Assembly (NCBI GenBank): GCA_017993715.1 | Contig: JAGOME010000007.1 | Span: forward strand, 1-64,000 | DNA from: Phycicoccus sp. | Lineage (GTDB): Bacteria; Actinomycetota; Actinomycetes; Actinomycetales; Dermatophilaceae | Direction: 5' to 3' | Length of the DNA: 64,000 bases | Shown: positions 38,034 to 47,920 of the stretch, in pieces | Layout of the letters: each line of letters begins with the position of its first letter | Position numbering within the stretch: position 1 is the stretch's first letter | Notes under the pieces: generated by a model | What the model was told of the DNA's origin: nothing | Database searches by the model: none | Seen by the model: the letters and a program-made list of their open reading frames with translations, nothing else | Program-made: the position numbers and the translations under genes

Positions 38034-38510
38034 ATGACCGATCCGGCTTCGCTGCCCAACTTCCCGCCCCCGCCCGACCAGCACCCGCTGCGTGGACGGG
38101 TCCTCGACGCCCTCATCGACGTGGGGATCCAACCCAATGTCGACGACGACGGCGACGTGGCCTTCAAGGTCAACGACCAGCAGTTGTTCATCCGGTCGTC
38201 CGAGGGCGACCTGACGATCATGCGGGTTTTCGGACAGTGGCAGCTCCCCGATGAGCTCAAGGGCGAGACGGCGCGGGTCATGGAGGTGTGCAACGAGCTC
38301 AACCTCACCCTCAACTGTGTCAAGACCGGTCTGGGCGCGGGCTCCCTCGTCGTGACCGCGGACTTCCTCGAGACCACCGGGCTCGACGTCGCGATGGCGA
38401 CCCAGCTCGGCATTCAGCTCGTCCTGTCGACCGTGCACCTCTGGCACCAGAAGGCGCTCGGCGTCACCCCCGACTCCCCGGAGGGCTCCGGCGACGGGAG
38501 CGGGTCATGA
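38034..38510 (+). CDS. YbjN-domain protein
   Basis: This 158-residue protein has the YbjN fold pattern, related to type III secretion chaperones: LIDVGIQPNVDDDGDVAFKV, then MEVCNELNLTLNCVKTGLG and the acidic C-terminal half. Actinobacteria often carry one or two copies of unknown function. Its stop overlaps the start of the enoyl-CoA hydratase by 4 nt, so it is co-translated with that gene. Confidence 0.78.
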   Translation: MTDPASLPNFPPPPDQHPLRGRVLDALIDVGIQPNVDDDGDVAFKVNDQQLFIRSSEGDLTIMRVFGQWQLPDELKGETARVMEVCNELNLTLNCVKTGLGAGSLVVTADFLETTGLDVAMATQLGIQLVLSTVHLWHQKALGVTPDSPEGSGDGSGS

Positions 38511-39295
38511 CCGACCTGGTGCGGCTCGAGGTTGCTGACGGGATCGGAGTCATCCGGCTCGACCGGCCGCTGATGAACGCCCTCAACGCCGAGATCCAGC
38601 AGGGCCTGATTGAGGTCTGTCGCGAGGCGGCGACCCGGCGCGACGTGTCTGCTGTCATCGTCTACGGCGGGGACAAGGTCTTCGCGGCCGGGGCCGATAT
38701 CAAGGAGATGGAGGCCATGTCCTACACCGACATGGTCGACCACTCCACGCTGCTGCAGGACTTCACCAAGGCCCTGTCCGGGATCCCCAAGCCCACCGTC
38801 GCAGCGATCACCGGCTATGCGCTCGGCGGCGGCTGCGAGGTGGCCTTGGCCTGTGACTTCCGGGTCGCGGCGGCCGGCGCCAAGCTGGGCCAGCCCGAGA
38901 TCCTCCTCGGCATCATTCCGGGCGCCGGCGGCACCCAGCGCCTGGCCAGGCTCGTCGGGTCGGCCAAGGCCAAGGACATCATCTTCAGCGGGCGGTTTGT
39001 CGACGCGGCCGAGGCGCTGGCCATCGGTCTGGTCGACGATGTGGTCGACGTGGTCGAGCCCGGCGACGTGCTGGAGGCCGCCAAGGCGCGGGTGCGACCG
39101 TTCGTCGGGGGCCCGGCTTACGCCATGCGGGCCGCCAAGGAGGCGATCGACCGCGGGCTCGAGGTCGACCTCAACACCGGTTTGGAGATCGAGCGCACCC
39201 TGTTCGCGGGTCTGTTCGCGACCAAGGACCAGGCCACCGGGATGCGCAGCTTCGTGGAGAGCGGACCCGGCAAGGCGGTCTTCGAGGGCGCCTGA
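38507..39295 (+). CDS. Enoyl-CoA hydratase/isomerase family protein
   Basis: This 262-residue crotonase-fold enzyme has the oxyanion-hole motifs FAAGADIKEM and ALGGGCEVALACDFRVAA and the catalytic Glu region GQPEILLGIIPGAGGTQRLAR. These residues are typical of true 2-enoyl-CoA hydratases. GGGAG precedes the ATG. Its coupling to a YbjN gene is odd. The window also holds electron-transfer flavoprotein genes and an acyl-CoA ligase, which fits beta-oxidation. Confidence 0.9.
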   Translation: MTDLVRLEVADGIGVIRLDRPLMNALNAEIQQGLIEVCREAATRRDVSAVIVYGGDKVFAAGADIKEMEAMSYTDMVDHSTLLQDFTKALSGIPKPTVAAITGYALGGGCEVALACDFRVAAAGAKLGQPEILLGIIPGAGGTQRLARLVGSAKAKDIIFSGRFVDAAEALAIGLVDDVVDVVEPGDVLEAAKARVRPFVGGPAYAMRAAKEAIDRGLEVDLNTGLEIERTLFAGLFATKDQATGMRSFVESGPGKAVFEGA

Positions 39296-39355
39296 CGCTC
39301 CGGCCCTATATTCGCCCGTTCGGGCGTTGCGGCGCCTCGCTCGTCCTCGGACGTG

Positions 39356-39856
39356 TCAGGTCGAAGGGTCGGCTTCCCCACGTGACCAGGACTCGGGAAG
39401 CGGCCCGAGGAGCGGCTGCGCGGTGGGCGCGTTCTGGTAGCCGTGCTCCCACGGTAAATGTCCCTGGCTGTCGCACCAGATCATTTGGAGGGCGGCGACA
39501 GTGCCGTACGTCTGCTCCACGGCGGTGAGCCCGCTGGTGTCAAGGGCGCCGATGAAGGCGAGCGTCCCGCCCTCCGTGAGATCGGTGACGAGGCTTCCTG
39601 CCGTGAATCGGCGGCCGTCGCGCACCTGAGCTCCGATGTCGTTGAGGAAAGCTTGGGCGGCCGCGAAGGGCAACCCTTGGGTCACGATCTCTGGATGGTC
39701 GAAACCCGTGAGCCCGACCGTGTACGAGAAAGGGGCCTCACCAGGCTCGTCGCCGGCCCCGACATGGCGCACCGCCCAACCGAACGTGTCGATGAGGGAG
39801 AGCAACTCGGCATAGACCCGGTCCGGGCCACCCGTCCTGTCTCCGGCTCCGCTCAT
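39356..39856 (-). CDS. DUF4262 protein
   Basis: This 166-residue protein has the DUF4262 hallmarks: LIDTFGWAVRHVGAGDE, then FSYTVGLTGFDHPEIVTQGL and a late tryptophan-rich segment (ALQMIWCDSQGHLPWEHGYQ). The family's biochemical role is unknown to me. ATG at 39856 is the first credible start. It is a single gene bounded on its 5' side by a long hairpin. Confidence 0.78.
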   Translation of the reverse strand: MSGAGDRTGGPDRVYAELLSLIDTFGWAVRHVGAGDEPGEAPFSYTVGLTGFDHPEIVTQGLPFAAAQAFLNDIGAQVRDGRRFTAGSLVTDLTEGGTLAFIGALDTSGLTAVEQTYGTVAALQMIWCDSQGHLPWEHGYQNAPTAQPLLGPLPESWSRGEADPST

Positions 39857-39919
39857 GCACCGGACCGTAGCAAGCCCTGGGTGCTTCTCCGTTCCCGCTC
39901 GCACCCCGCCCTGCGGTAC

Positions 39920-39977
39920 CCGGCTCGTTGGTGATCTGGCTGGGGTCATAGCCCCACCCAGATCACCCACGAGCCGG
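39920..39977. terminator. Long hairpin between DUF2254 and DUF4262 genes
   Basis: Two 26-nt arms pair over 24 positions (9 bp, mismatch, 10 bp, mismatch, 5 bp) around a 6-nt loop TCATAG, running from CCGGCTCGT to ACGAGCCGG. It lies 35 bp past the stop of the minus-strand DUF2254 gene. It has no U-tract, so it is a terminator candidate or a palindromic repeat element. Confidence 0.6.
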
Positions 39978-40012
39978 CATCCGCTGTGACCCACTGGCGC
40001 CCGCGCCGAAGG

Positions 40013-41278
40013 TCAGCGCTTGGCGGCGATTGCGCGCTGGTGCTCGGGTCGGGCGATGGCAGCCAGGTCGGCGAGGATCAGCTCGATCTCGGCTGGCACC
40101 TGCAGGCTGTCTTTCCCGTAGCGGGCGATCTCGTCCACGCTGAGGTCAAGGACGCGCGCAAAGGTCGTGGGCTGATCGACGACCCGGATCGTGCCCGCCT
40201 GGTCGACGATTACCGGCGAGGGGTCGAGGCGGCAGGCGAGCACCCGCAGCAGCCGGTGGAGCTCACCGAGCACCTCGACTGCGGTCGTCGGATCGTTGAT
40301 CCCCGGGGACAGCGCGCGCACGCCGATGTCCACGAGCTGACGCACCCCGAACTCGGGATCCTGATCGATCAACCGCTCCCGCCCAAGGGTGAATGCCGCC
40401 CGCACCGCCTCGACGGTCGCCTCCTCGTCCGCTCCCGCGGCGAGCTGGTCGACCGGGTGGACGACCGCGAGGTCCTGCCCGGTATGCCGCACCAGGCCCG
40501 GCCTGGCTAGCAGGTCGATGCGCATGCCATGCTCCGCGGCCCAGCTCGCCAACACGCTCAGCGCGATGTCTTGGACGACCCCATGCCGGTCGCCCGTCGT
40601 CACCACGATCCCGTCGACGGCTGGGACCTCCGGGGCTGGAGCGGGGGCCGGCGCGACGGCACTCTCCTCATCCCAACCCCTCGTGAGCACGGCCTGGGTG
40701 CGGGTGGCGACCCGGTCGATGACCTGCCCTACCTGGATCGAGACGGTCACGTGGTGGATGAAGGCGAAGAACATCGCCACGCTGGCGAGCACGAGCGCGA
40801 GGGCCACCGCGACGGAGAACTGAGGGACGAACGAGTCGTCCCCGTCGCGGACCCGCCGCAGCACGAGGAACGCGAAAACGAACGACGACGTGAAGATCCC
40901 GAGCGTCACCTGGGTGACCCGGCTGGCGAGGAAGTCTCCAAGGAGTCGGGGCGTGAACTGACTGCTCGCGAGCTGGATGACGACCATGGTGATGGAAAAC
41001 ACCAGGGCCGTGATCGAGACCATGGCGCTGGCGATCGTGCTGAGGATCGCGCTCGCCGCGGCGGCATTCCCGCTGAAGAACCACGACGCCCGCGATCCCA
41101 GGTTCTCGTCGAGCCAGGGGAGGAGGAAGCCGGCGAGGACCGCGAACAGGCTGATCACCGACGGCAGCACCCAGAACGGTCGCCATACGCGCTCCCAGCG
41201 CTGAACCGTGGGGGGATCGCCCACCGGACCGACCAGCCGGCGCACCGCGGCCGACTCGCCGCTGTCCTCGGGACTCAT
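40013..41278 (-). CDS. DUF2254 membrane protein
   Basis: This 421-residue protein has four N-terminal membrane helices (about residues 36-56, 75-103, 125-145 and 157-180). A soluble C-terminal half includes FGVRQLVDIGVRALSPGIND, the best-known signature of DUF2254. The function of the family is unknown. ATG at 41278 starts just before a short hydrophilic leader. It is divergent from etfB by 194 bp. Confidence 0.82.
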   Translation of the reverse strand: MSPEDSGESAAVRRLVGPVGDPPTVQRWERVWRPFWVLPSVISLFAVLAGFLLPWLDENLGSRASWFFSGNAAAASAILSTIASAMVSITALVFSITMVVIQLASSQFTPRLLGDFLASRVTQVTLGIFTSSFVFAFLVLRRVRDGDDSFVPQFSVAVALALVLASVAMFFAFIHHVTVSIQVGQVIDRVATRTQAVLTRGWDEESAVAPAPAPAPEVPAVDGIVVTTGDRHGVVQDIALSVLASWAAEHGMRIDLLARPGLVRHTGQDLAVVHPVDQLAAGADEEATVEAVRAAFTLGRERLIDQDPEFGVRQLVDIGVRALSPGINDPTTAVEVLGELHRLLRVLACRLDPSPVIVDQAGTIRVVDQPTTFARVLDLSVDEIARYGKDSLQVPAEIELILADLAAIARPEHQRAIAAKR

Positions 41279-41472
41279 CCGGCCGATCCTCGCAGACTCT
41301 CGAACGGGGGCGGACGCGGGGAAGTGGCGGTCATCACCCCGGACAGGCAGTGGTGCTCTTCCCGGAGCCTGAGAGGATGGACGGCGATCCGTTTCGCGAC
41401 ACGGAGCTGGGGTGTTCCACCGAGTGCTCAACGGCCCGTGTCTTGGCATCAAGGAAGTAGGGACAGACACGC

Positions 41473-42264
41473 ATGAACATCGTCGTCTGCGTCAAGTACG
41501 TGCCGGACGCGCAGTCCGACCGGTCCTTTAGCGAGGCCGACAAGACCGTCGACCGTGACGGTGTCGACGGGCTCCTCGCCGAGACCGACGAGTATGCGGT
41601 CGAGGAGGCGCTAAAGATCGCCGAGTCCAGCGAGGGCACCGTGACGGTCCTGACCATGGGCCCTGCCAAGGCTGCCGATGCGGTCAAGAAGGCGCTGCAG
41701 ATGGGGGCGCACCAGGGTGTGCATGTCCTCGACGACGGGATCCACGGTTCTGACGCGCCGGCCACCTCGCTCGTCCTCGCCGAAGCCATCAAGAAGTCGA
41801 ATGACGGCGCCGTGCCGGACCTGATCCTGCTCGGGATGTCCTCAACGGATGGCGTCATGGGCGTGGTCCCGGCCATGCTCGCCGAGCGCCTCGGGCTGCC
41901 GCAGGTGACCTACGCCTCGGCCCTGACCATTGGCGACGGTTCCTTCAGCGCGCGCCGCGACGGGGACACCGCCAGCGAGACCATCGAGGCGAGTCTGCCC
42001 GCGGTCGTCTCGGTGACCGACCAGATCAACGAGCCGCGCTACCCCTCCTTCAAGGGGATCATGGCGGCCAAGAAGAAGCCGGTGCAGACGTGGGGCCTGG
42101 CCGACCTCGGCCTGGGCGCCGACCAGGTCGGCCTGGACGCGTCCTGGACCAAGGTTGTCTCCTTCGCCAAGCGCCCGCCGCGCTCGCAGGGCCAGATCGT
42201 CGCCGATGAGGGCGATGGCGGCACCAAGTTGGTGGAGTTCCTCTCCGCCCAGAAGTTCCTCTAA
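41473..42264 (+). CDS. etfB: Electron transfer flavoprotein, beta subunit
   Basis: This 263-residue protein starts MNIVVCVKYVPDAQSDRSFS, typical of EtfB, with the AMP-binding region LLGMSSTDGVMGVVPAMLAE and a C-terminal arm. EtfAB collects electrons from acyl-CoA dehydrogenases and passes them to the quinone pool. It precedes etfA by 32 bp in the usual order. Confidence 0.95.
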   Translation: MNIVVCVKYVPDAQSDRSFSEADKTVDRDGVDGLLAETDEYAVEEALKIAESSEGTVTVLTMGPAKAADAVKKALQMGAHQGVHVLDDGIHGSDAPATSLVLAEAIKKSNDGAVPDLILLGMSSTDGVMGVVPAMLAERLGLPQVTYASALTIGDGSFSARRDGDTASETIEASLPAVVSVTDQINEPRYPSFKGIMAAKKKPVQTWGLADLGLGADQVGLDASWTKVVSFAKRPPRSQGQIVADEGDGGTKLVEFLSAQKFL

Positions 42265-42296
42265 GCCACCGACGTCAACGAAAGGCAGATACCCAC

Positions 42297-43253
42297 ATGG
42301 CTGACGTCCTCGTGCTCGTCGATCACGCCAACGGCAAGCTCCGCAAGGTCAGCGCCGAGCTGCTGACCGTCGCCGCTCGCCTCGGCACCCCCTCCGCCGT
42401 CTTCATCGGCGACGGCGCCGAGGTCGCTCAGGTGACCCTGGCCAAGTACGGCGCCGACAAGGTCTACGTCTACGACAACCCCGACGCGCTCGCGCACCTG
42501 TGTGCTCCGCAGTCCGAGATCCTCGCCCACCTGGTCGAGCAGACTGGTGCCAGCGCCGTGCTCCTGCCGAGCAACCCGGCGGCCAAGGAGATCGCCGGCC
42601 GGCTCGCCGTCCGCACCGGATCTGGTCTCATCACCGACGCGATCGATGTCGTCGCCGGCGCTGACGGCGTGCAGACCACCCAGTCGGTGTTCGCTGGCTC
42701 CTACACGGTGACGGCCACGGCGACGACGCCGACCGCCGTCATCACCGTCAAGCCCAACTCGGTGCCGATCCAGGCCTCGCCCGCGGCCGGGACGGTGGTC
42801 AAGGTCGACCTCGCCCTGTCCGATCAGGCCAAGAGCGCTCGGGTCACCGACAGCCAGCCCAAGGCCGCCTCGGGTCGCCCCGAGCTCACCGAGGCCGCAA
42901 TCGTGGTCTCCGGTGGCCGCGGCACCGGTGGGGACTTCTCGCCGGTCGAGTCGTTCGCCGACAGCCTGGGTGCCGCCGTCGGTGCGTCCCGCGCTGCCGT
43001 GGACGCTGGCTGGTATCCCCACAGCAGCCAGGTCGGCCAGACGGGTAAGACAGTCTCGCCGCAGCTGTATGTGGCATGCGGCATCTCCGGGGCCATCCAG
43101 CACCGGGCCGGCATGCAGACGTCCAAGACGATCGTCGCGGTGAACAAGGACGAGGAGGCGCCGATCTTCGAGCTCGTCGACTTCGGCGTCGTCGGCGACC
43201 TGTTTAATGTCCTGCCGCAGGCCACCGATGAGGTCAAGAAGCGCAAGGGCTGA
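42297..43253 (+). CDS. etfA: Electron transfer flavoprotein, alpha subunit
   Basis: This 318-residue protein has the FAD-binding C-terminal domain with IVVSGGRGTGG, YPHSSQVGQTGKTVSPQLYV, ACGISGAIQHRAGMQ and NKDEEAPIFELVDFGVVGDL, the last being the EtfA signature. It is the second gene of the etfBA operon and is followed by a clear hairpin terminator. Confidence 0.95.
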   Translation: MADVLVLVDHANGKLRKVSAELLTVAARLGTPSAVFIGDGAEVAQVTLAKYGADKVYVYDNPDALAHLCAPQSEILAHLVEQTGASAVLLPSNPAAKEIAGRLAVRTGSGLITDAIDVVAGADGVQTTQSVFAGSYTVTATATTPTAVITVKPNSVPIQASPAAGTVVKVDLALSDQAKSARVTDSQPKAASGRPELTEAAIVVSGGRGTGGDFSPVESFADSLGAAVGASRAAVDAGWYPHSSQVGQTGKTVSPQLYVACGISGAIQHRAGMQTSKTIVAVNKDEEAPIFELVDFGVVGDLFNVLPQATDEVKKRKG

Positions 43254-43268
43254 CGCCCCACTTACGCC

Positions 43269-43308
43269 AGCGCGCGGCCTTCGGAGAAAAAACCGAATGC
43301 CGCGCGCT
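43269..43308 (+). terminator. Intrinsic-type terminator after etfA
   Basis: AGCGCGCGGC-c-TTCGG pairs with CCGAA-t-GCCGCGCGCT across an A-rich loop AGAAAAAA, 16 bp after the etfA stop. The 3' arm contains the octamer GAATGCCG. Confidence 0.75.
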
Positions 43309-43334
43309 GTCGTTGTCCGCCACAATGACCGTTC

Positions 43335-44630
43335 GTGTCGTGGCGTGAGCGGATCCGGGGGCTGCGGGTCGACCTGACCCCGGCGCGGGAGTCGCGCGAC
43401 TTCCGCCTGCTCGTCATCGCGGGCACCGTCTTTTGTGTCGGGCAAGCCATGACGTACGTCGCCGTGCCCTTTCAGATCTACACGCTGACCGGTTCCAACA
43501 CCATGGTGGGCCTGATCGGCCTGGTCGAGCTCGCCCCGCTCCTCGTGGCGGGGCTGTGGGGCGGCGCGCTCGCCGATCACGTCGACCGGCGCCGCATGCT
43601 CATGGGGACGGGGATCGCCCAGATCGTCCTGACCTTGGGTCTGGCGTTCAATGCGGCCTTGGCCCAGCCGCGGGTGTGGGTGATCTTCGCGCTCGCCCCG
43701 TGCCTGATGACCGCGATCGCCCTGCAGCGGCCGAGCCGCGAGGCGCTGCTGCCGCGCACGGTCCGGCACGACCAGCTCCCGGCCGCCAACGCCTTGAGCG
43801 CCCTGGGGTGGCAGGCGGGCAGCCTCGTCGGGCCCACGGTGGCCGGTCTCATCCTCGCCGCCTATGGAGCGGCCTGGTGCTTTGCCGTGGATGTCGTCGG
43901 CATCAGCATCGCCGTCCTGCTCTATGCGCGCATGGCGTCCTATCCGCATCGCGAGGAGACGACGGCGCCGTCACTGGCCGGGATTGCCGAAGGGATCCGG
44001 TATGCCGTGCGCCGCAAGGACCTCCTGGGTACCTACCTCATTGATATGGCGGTGATGTTCCTCGCGATGCCGCTGGTGCTGTTCCCCGCGCTCGCCGAGA
44101 CCATCTTCCGGCGCCCGGAGCTGTTGGGCCTGCTCTACACCTCGGAGACCGTGGGCGCGGTGATCGCCTCCACGCTCTCGGGGTGGCACGCGAGGATTCG
44201 CTCCTACGGCAAGGTGATCGTCATCGCCGCGTCGGTCTACGGGCTGTTCATCGCGCTGGCCGGCCAGGCCCCGACCTTCTGGCTGTGCTGCCTTGCCCTC
44301 GTGGGAGCAGGTGCGGCCGACATGACCTCGGCGGTGTTCCGCATGTCGCTGTGGAACCAGTCCATCCCGGAGAACCTGCGTGGGCGCCTCGCCGGGATCG
44401 AGATGCTGTCCTACTCGCTCGGCCCGCTTGGGGCGCAGGTTCGGGCCGGGATCACCGCGGACGCCTTCGGGGTCCGGCGCGCCATTACCGCCGGGGGACT
44501 GGCCAGCATGATCGGGGTGGCCGCGACGGCATTCTGGCTGCGGGACTTCTGGAGCTACGACGCGACCACGGACGCTCATCTGCTCGCCGAACGAGCCCGC
44601 CGGGCCGACCTCGGTGAAGCGCAGATCTAG
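43335..44630 (+). CDS. MFS exporter, EntS-like
   Basis: This 431-residue protein has about 12 helices. It shows FRLLVIAGTVFCVGQAMTYV in helix 1, GGALADHVDRRRML as the MFS loop motif and QRPSREALLPRTVRHDQLPA after helix 4, typical of the EntS/MFS_3 group that exports siderophores or small hydrophobic compounds. It begins with GTG just after the etfA terminator and ends 11 bp before the cysteine desulfurase. The substrate is unknown. Confidence 0.82.
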   Translation: MSWRERIRGLRVDLTPARESRDFRLLVIAGTVFCVGQAMTYVAVPFQIYTLTGSNTMVGLIGLVELAPLLVAGLWGGALADHVDRRRMLMGTGIAQIVLTLGLAFNAALAQPRVWVIFALAPCLMTAIALQRPSREALLPRTVRHDQLPAANALSALGWQAGSLVGPTVAGLILAAYGAAWCFAVDVVGISIAVLLYARMASYPHREETTAPSLAGIAEGIRYAVRRKDLLGTYLIDMAVMFLAMPLVLFPALAETIFRRPELLGLLYTSETVGAVIASTLSGWHARIRSYGKVIVIAASVYGLFIALAGQAPTFWLCCLALVGAGAADMTSAVFRMSLWNQSIPENLRGRLAGIEMLSYSLGPLGAQVRAGITADAFGVRRAITAGGLASMIGVAATAFWLRDFWSYDATTDAHLLAERARRADLGEAQI

Positions 44631-44641
44631 AATTGAGGGTT

Positions 44642-45826
44642 GTGACGGCCTACTTGGACCATGCGGCGACCACCTCGATGTGGCCGGCCGCCCGTGAGGC
44701 CTGGTGCGAGCAGGCCGCGCGCACGGGCAACGCCTCCTCGCTGCATACGGCCGGACGCCAGGCCCGCGCGGTGGTGGAGGAGTCCCGCGAGCGCATCGCC
44801 GCGGCCCTCGACGCCCGCCCCTCCGAGGTCATCTTCACCTCGGGCGGCACCGAGGCCGACAACCTCGCGATCAAGGGCACGTATGCCGCACGCGTCGCCG
44901 CGGACCCCGCGCGCCGCGTCCTGGCGGTGAGCGGAGTCGAGCACCACGCCGTCCTGGACCCCGTGGTCCACCTCGTCGAGACCGGGCAGGCGGAGGTGGC
45001 GTGGCTCGAGCCCGGCCATGATGGCCGGATCGCGGTGGACGACCTGCGGGCCGTCCTCGACACCCGCGGCGAGCGCACCGCCCTGACCAGCGTCATGTGG
45101 GCCAACAACGAGGTCGGCACGGTCCAGCCGGTTGCCGAGCTCGCCGCCCTGGCCCACGAGCATGGGGTGCCGTTCCACACCGACGCGGTCCAGGCGATCA
45201 GCTACCTTCCGGTGTCCTTCGCCGCCAGTGGGGTCGATCTCCTCACCGTGACCGCCCACAAGTTGGGCGGTCCGCTCGGCGTCGGTGCGCTGCTCGCCCG
45301 CCGTGATGCCCGCCTCGTCCCGCAGCTGCACGGTGGGGGACAGGAGCGACAGATCCGCAGCGGCACCCTGGACGTCCCGGCCATCCGGTCGTTTGCCGTG
45401 GCCCTGGACGAGACGGTGCGGTTGCGCGAGGAAGAGACCCGCCGCGTGGGAGCCCTGCGCGACCGGCTCATCGACAAGGTGCTGGGCCTCGGGCTCGGCG
45501 CGACCGTGAGCGGGATCTACGAGCCGGGCGACTCGACGACCCGCATCGCCGCCAACGTCCACCTGCTCGTTCCCGGGTGCCAGGGCGACTCGCTGCTCTA
45601 TCTGCTGGACGCCAGCGGCGTCGAATGCTCGACGGGCTCGGCCTGTCAGGCGGGTGTGCCGCGACCCAGCCACGTGCTCATCGCCATGGGGTACCCGGAC
45701 GAGCAGGCCCGTGGCGCCCTGCGGATCTCGCTCGGCCACACCTCCACCGACGACGACGTCGACCAGTTCGTCACGGCCCTCCCGGCCGTCGTCGAGCGTG
45801 CCCGTCGGGCCGCCGGAGTGGCCTGA
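44642..45826 (+). CDS. Cysteine desulfurase (NifS/IscS type)
   Basis: This 394-residue pyridoxal-phosphate enzyme starts [10 protein letters not shown], has the cofactor lysine in [12 protein letters not shown] and [16 protein letters not shown], and carries the catalytic cysteine in [17 protein letters not shown]. It mobilises sulfur from cysteine as persulfide. GTG at 44642 fits the family start; TTG at 44633 is an alternative. It overlaps mnmA by one base (TGATG), so it probably supplies sulfur for tRNA 2-thiouridine. Confidence 0.92.
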   Translation: MTAYLDHAATTSMWPAAREAWCEQAARTGNASSLHTAGRQARAVVEESRERIAAALDARPSEVIFTSGGTEADNLAIKGTYAARVAADPARRVLAVSGVEHHAVLDPVVHLVETGQAEVAWLEPGHDGRIAVDDLRAVLDTRGERTALTSVMWANNEVGTVQPVAELAALAHEHGVPFHTDAVQAISYLPVSFAASGVDLLTVTAHKLGGPLGVGALLARRDARLVPQLHGGGQERQIRSGTLDVPAIRSFAVALDETVRLREEETRRVGALRDRLIDKVLGLGLGATVSGIYEPGDSTTRIAANVHLLVPGCQGDSLLYLLDASGVECSTGSACQAGVPRPSHVLIAMGYPDEQARGALRISLGHTSTDDDVDQFVTALPAVVERARRAAGVA

Positions 45827-46917
45827 TGCTCGTCGTCGCGGCCATGTCCGGCGGGGTGGACTCCGCCGTCGCCGCGTCGCGGATGCTCGACGCCGGGCAC
45901 GAGGTCGTCGGTGTCCACCTCGCGTTGTCCCAGTCGGCCGCGACCCTGCGGGAGTCTGCGCGGGGCTGCTGCACGATCGAGGATGCCGGTGACGCGCGCC
46001 GGGTCGCGGACCGGCTCGGCATTCCCTTCTACGTGTGGGACATGGCTGATCGGTTCCGCCACGACGTCGTCGAGGACTTCGTCGCGGAGTATGCCGCGGG
46101 CCGCACCCCCAACCCGTGCCTGCGCTGCAACGAGCGGATCAAGTTCGCGGCGCTGCTCGACAAGGCGTTGGCCCTCGGCTTTGACGCGGTTGCGACGGGT
46201 CACTACGCGCAGATCGTCCAGGCCCCGGACGGCACGCGGGAGCTGCATCGCGCCGTCGACCCGGCCAAGGACCAGAGCTATGTCCTCGGGGTGCTCGACG
46301 CCGATCAGCTGGCTCGGGCCTTCTTCCCGCTCGGCGACTCGACCAAGACCCAGGTGCGGGAGGAGGCGCGGGCCCGAGGGTTCGCGGTGGCGGCCAAGCC
46401 GGACAGCCATGACATCTGCTTCATCCCTGACGGGGACACTCGCGGCTTCTTGACCCGCGCCCTGGGGGAGGAGCCCGGTGACATCGTCGATGCGGGGAGC
46501 GGGGAGGTCGTCGGGCGGCATTCAGGGGTCCACGGTTTCACGGTCGGGCAGCGCCGCGGCCTGGGGCTTGAGCGGGGGATCATGGACGGGACGCCCCGCT
46601 ATGTGGTCGGCGTCGATGCGCCGTCGCGCACGGTGACCATCGGCGTCGCCGACCTGCTCGGCATTCGGCGTCTGCGCGCGACCCACGTGCGCTGGTGTGG
46701 TCCCGCCCCGACCCGCCCCGGCCGCTATGGCGCTCAGGTGCGGGCCCACGGTGACGAGGTGCCGTGCACGGCATTCGTCGACGATGAGGACCTCGTGGTC
46801 GAGCTGGAACTCCCCATGCGCGGCGTTGCGCCCGGGCAGTCTGTCGTGCTCTATGAGGGCACGCGCGTCGTGGGATCGGGCACGATCGATGGCACGAACG
46901 CCAGAACTCTGGAATAG
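45826..46917 (+). CDS. mnmA: tRNA-specific 2-thiouridylase MnmA
   Basis: This 363-residue enzyme thiolates uridine 34 of Lys, Glu and Gln tRNAs. It has the PP-loop SGGVDS at 8-13, C98 and C101 in NPCLRC, the catalytic-pair C198 in SHDICFIP, and [18 protein letters not shown]. The length is normal. It is coupled to the cysteine desulfurase immediately upstream, the common actinobacterial arrangement. Confidence 0.95.
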   Translation: MLVVAAMSGGVDSAVAASRMLDAGHEVVGVHLALSQSAATLRESARGCCTIEDAGDARRVADRLGIPFYVWDMADRFRHDVVEDFVAEYAAGRTPNPCLRCNERIKFAALLDKALALGFDAVATGHYAQIVQAPDGTRELHRAVDPAKDQSYVLGVLDADQLARAFFPLGDSTKTQVREEARARGFAVAAKPDSHDICFIPDGDTRGFLTRALGEEPGDIVDAGSGEVVGRHSGVHGFTVGQRRGLGLERGIMDGTPRYVVGVDAPSRTVTIGVADLLGIRRLRATHVRWCGPAPTRPGRYGAQVRAHGDEVPCTAFVDDEDLVVELELPMRGVAPGQSVVLYEGTRVVGSGTIDGTNARTLE

Positions 46918-46945
46918 TTAAGACTTCAACTAAGTTGGAGGGGTC

Positions 46946-47920
46946 ATGCCCGCGATCACCGTCGACAACCTGCTCACCCTTCCTCGACTCACCGAGCCCA
47001 TGGCAGAGGCGCGGACGCGCGCTGTCCGGACCGTCACCACGGCACCGAGCGGTTTCGAGGGCGAGGGCTTCCCCGTGCGCCGCGCCTTCGCCGGCGTCGA
47101 CCTCGGCTTGCTCGACCCCTTCATCCACATGGACCAGATGGGTGAGGTCGACTACGCGCCGGGCGAGCCCAAGGGTACGGCCTGGCACCCGCACCGCGGC
47201 TTCGAGACCGTCACCTACATCATCGACGGCGTCTTCGAGCACGCCGACAGCGAGGGTGGTGGGGGCACGATCACCAACGGCGACACCCAGTGGATGACCG
47301 CCGGCAGCGGCCTGCTCCACATCGAGCGCCCACCGGAGCACCTTGTCGTCAGCGGCGGCCTCTTCCACGGTCTCCAGTTGTGGGTCAACCTCCCGCGTGC
47401 CCAGAAGATGTCACCGCCGCGCTATCAGGACATCCGCGCCCGCGAGGTGTCGTTGCTGTCCTCGGCAGACGGCGGTTCGCTCGTGCGGGTCATTGCCGGT
47501 GAGCTTGACGGCCATGCCGGACCGGGCATCACGCACACCCCGATCGCCGTGGCGCACGCCTCGCTCGCCGCCGGATCGCGCCTGCGAATGCCGTGGCGCA
47601 CGGACTTCAACGCCTTGGCCTACGTCCTGGCCGGGTCGGGCACGGTCGGTGAGGAGCGCCGTCCGGTCAGGACTGGGCAGCTCGTCGTCTTTGGCCCGGG
47701 TGAGGCCATCGAGCTCGCCGGAACGGACGACTCTGACAAGCGCAGTGAGTCCTTCGAGGTTTACCTGCTTGGGGGGCGCCCCATCCGCGAGCCGGTCGCG
47801 GCCTACGGCCCCTTCGTGATGAACACGCGCGAGGAGTTGGTCCAGGCGTTCGAGGACTTCCAGGCCGGGCGGCTGGGGCGGGTCCCCGCCGAGCCCCACC
47901 CGGGGCATGACGTGCTCTAG
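46946..47920 (+). CDS. Pirin-family protein
   Basis: This 324-residue bicupin has the pirin motifs: LLDPFIHMDQMGEVDY, the metal-site stretch WHPHRGFETVTYIIDG, and QWMTAGSGLLHIE. Members are quercetinase-like dioxygenases or redox-responsive regulators; which applies here is unknown. GGAGGGG precedes the ATG. Its TAG stop overlaps that of the convergent MocR gene by two bases, within CTAG at 47917-47920. Confidence 0.88.
   Translation: MPAITVDNLLTLPRLTEPMAEARTRAVRTVTTAPSGFEGEGFPVRRAFAGVDLGLLDPFIHMDQMGEVDYAPGEPKGTAWHPHRGFETVTYIIDGVFEHADSEGGGGTITNGDTQWMTAGSGLLHIERPPEHLVVSGGLFHGLQLWVNLPRAQKMSPPRYQDIRAREVSLLSSADGGSLVRVIAGELDGHAGPGITHTPIAVAHASLAAGSRLRMPWRTDFNALAYVLAGSGTVGEERRPVRTGQLVVFGPGEAIELAGTDDSDKRSESFEVYLLGGRPIREPVAAYGPFVMNTREELVQAFEDFQAGRLGRVPAEPHPGHDVL

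Noticed and set aside
46921..46937. AT-rich stretch and CAAC-TAA-GTTG inverted repeat upstream of the pirin gene, resembling a MarR-type site.
   Set aside because: The arms are only 4 bp and the longer MarR-like match needs an indel; it may simply be the promoter.
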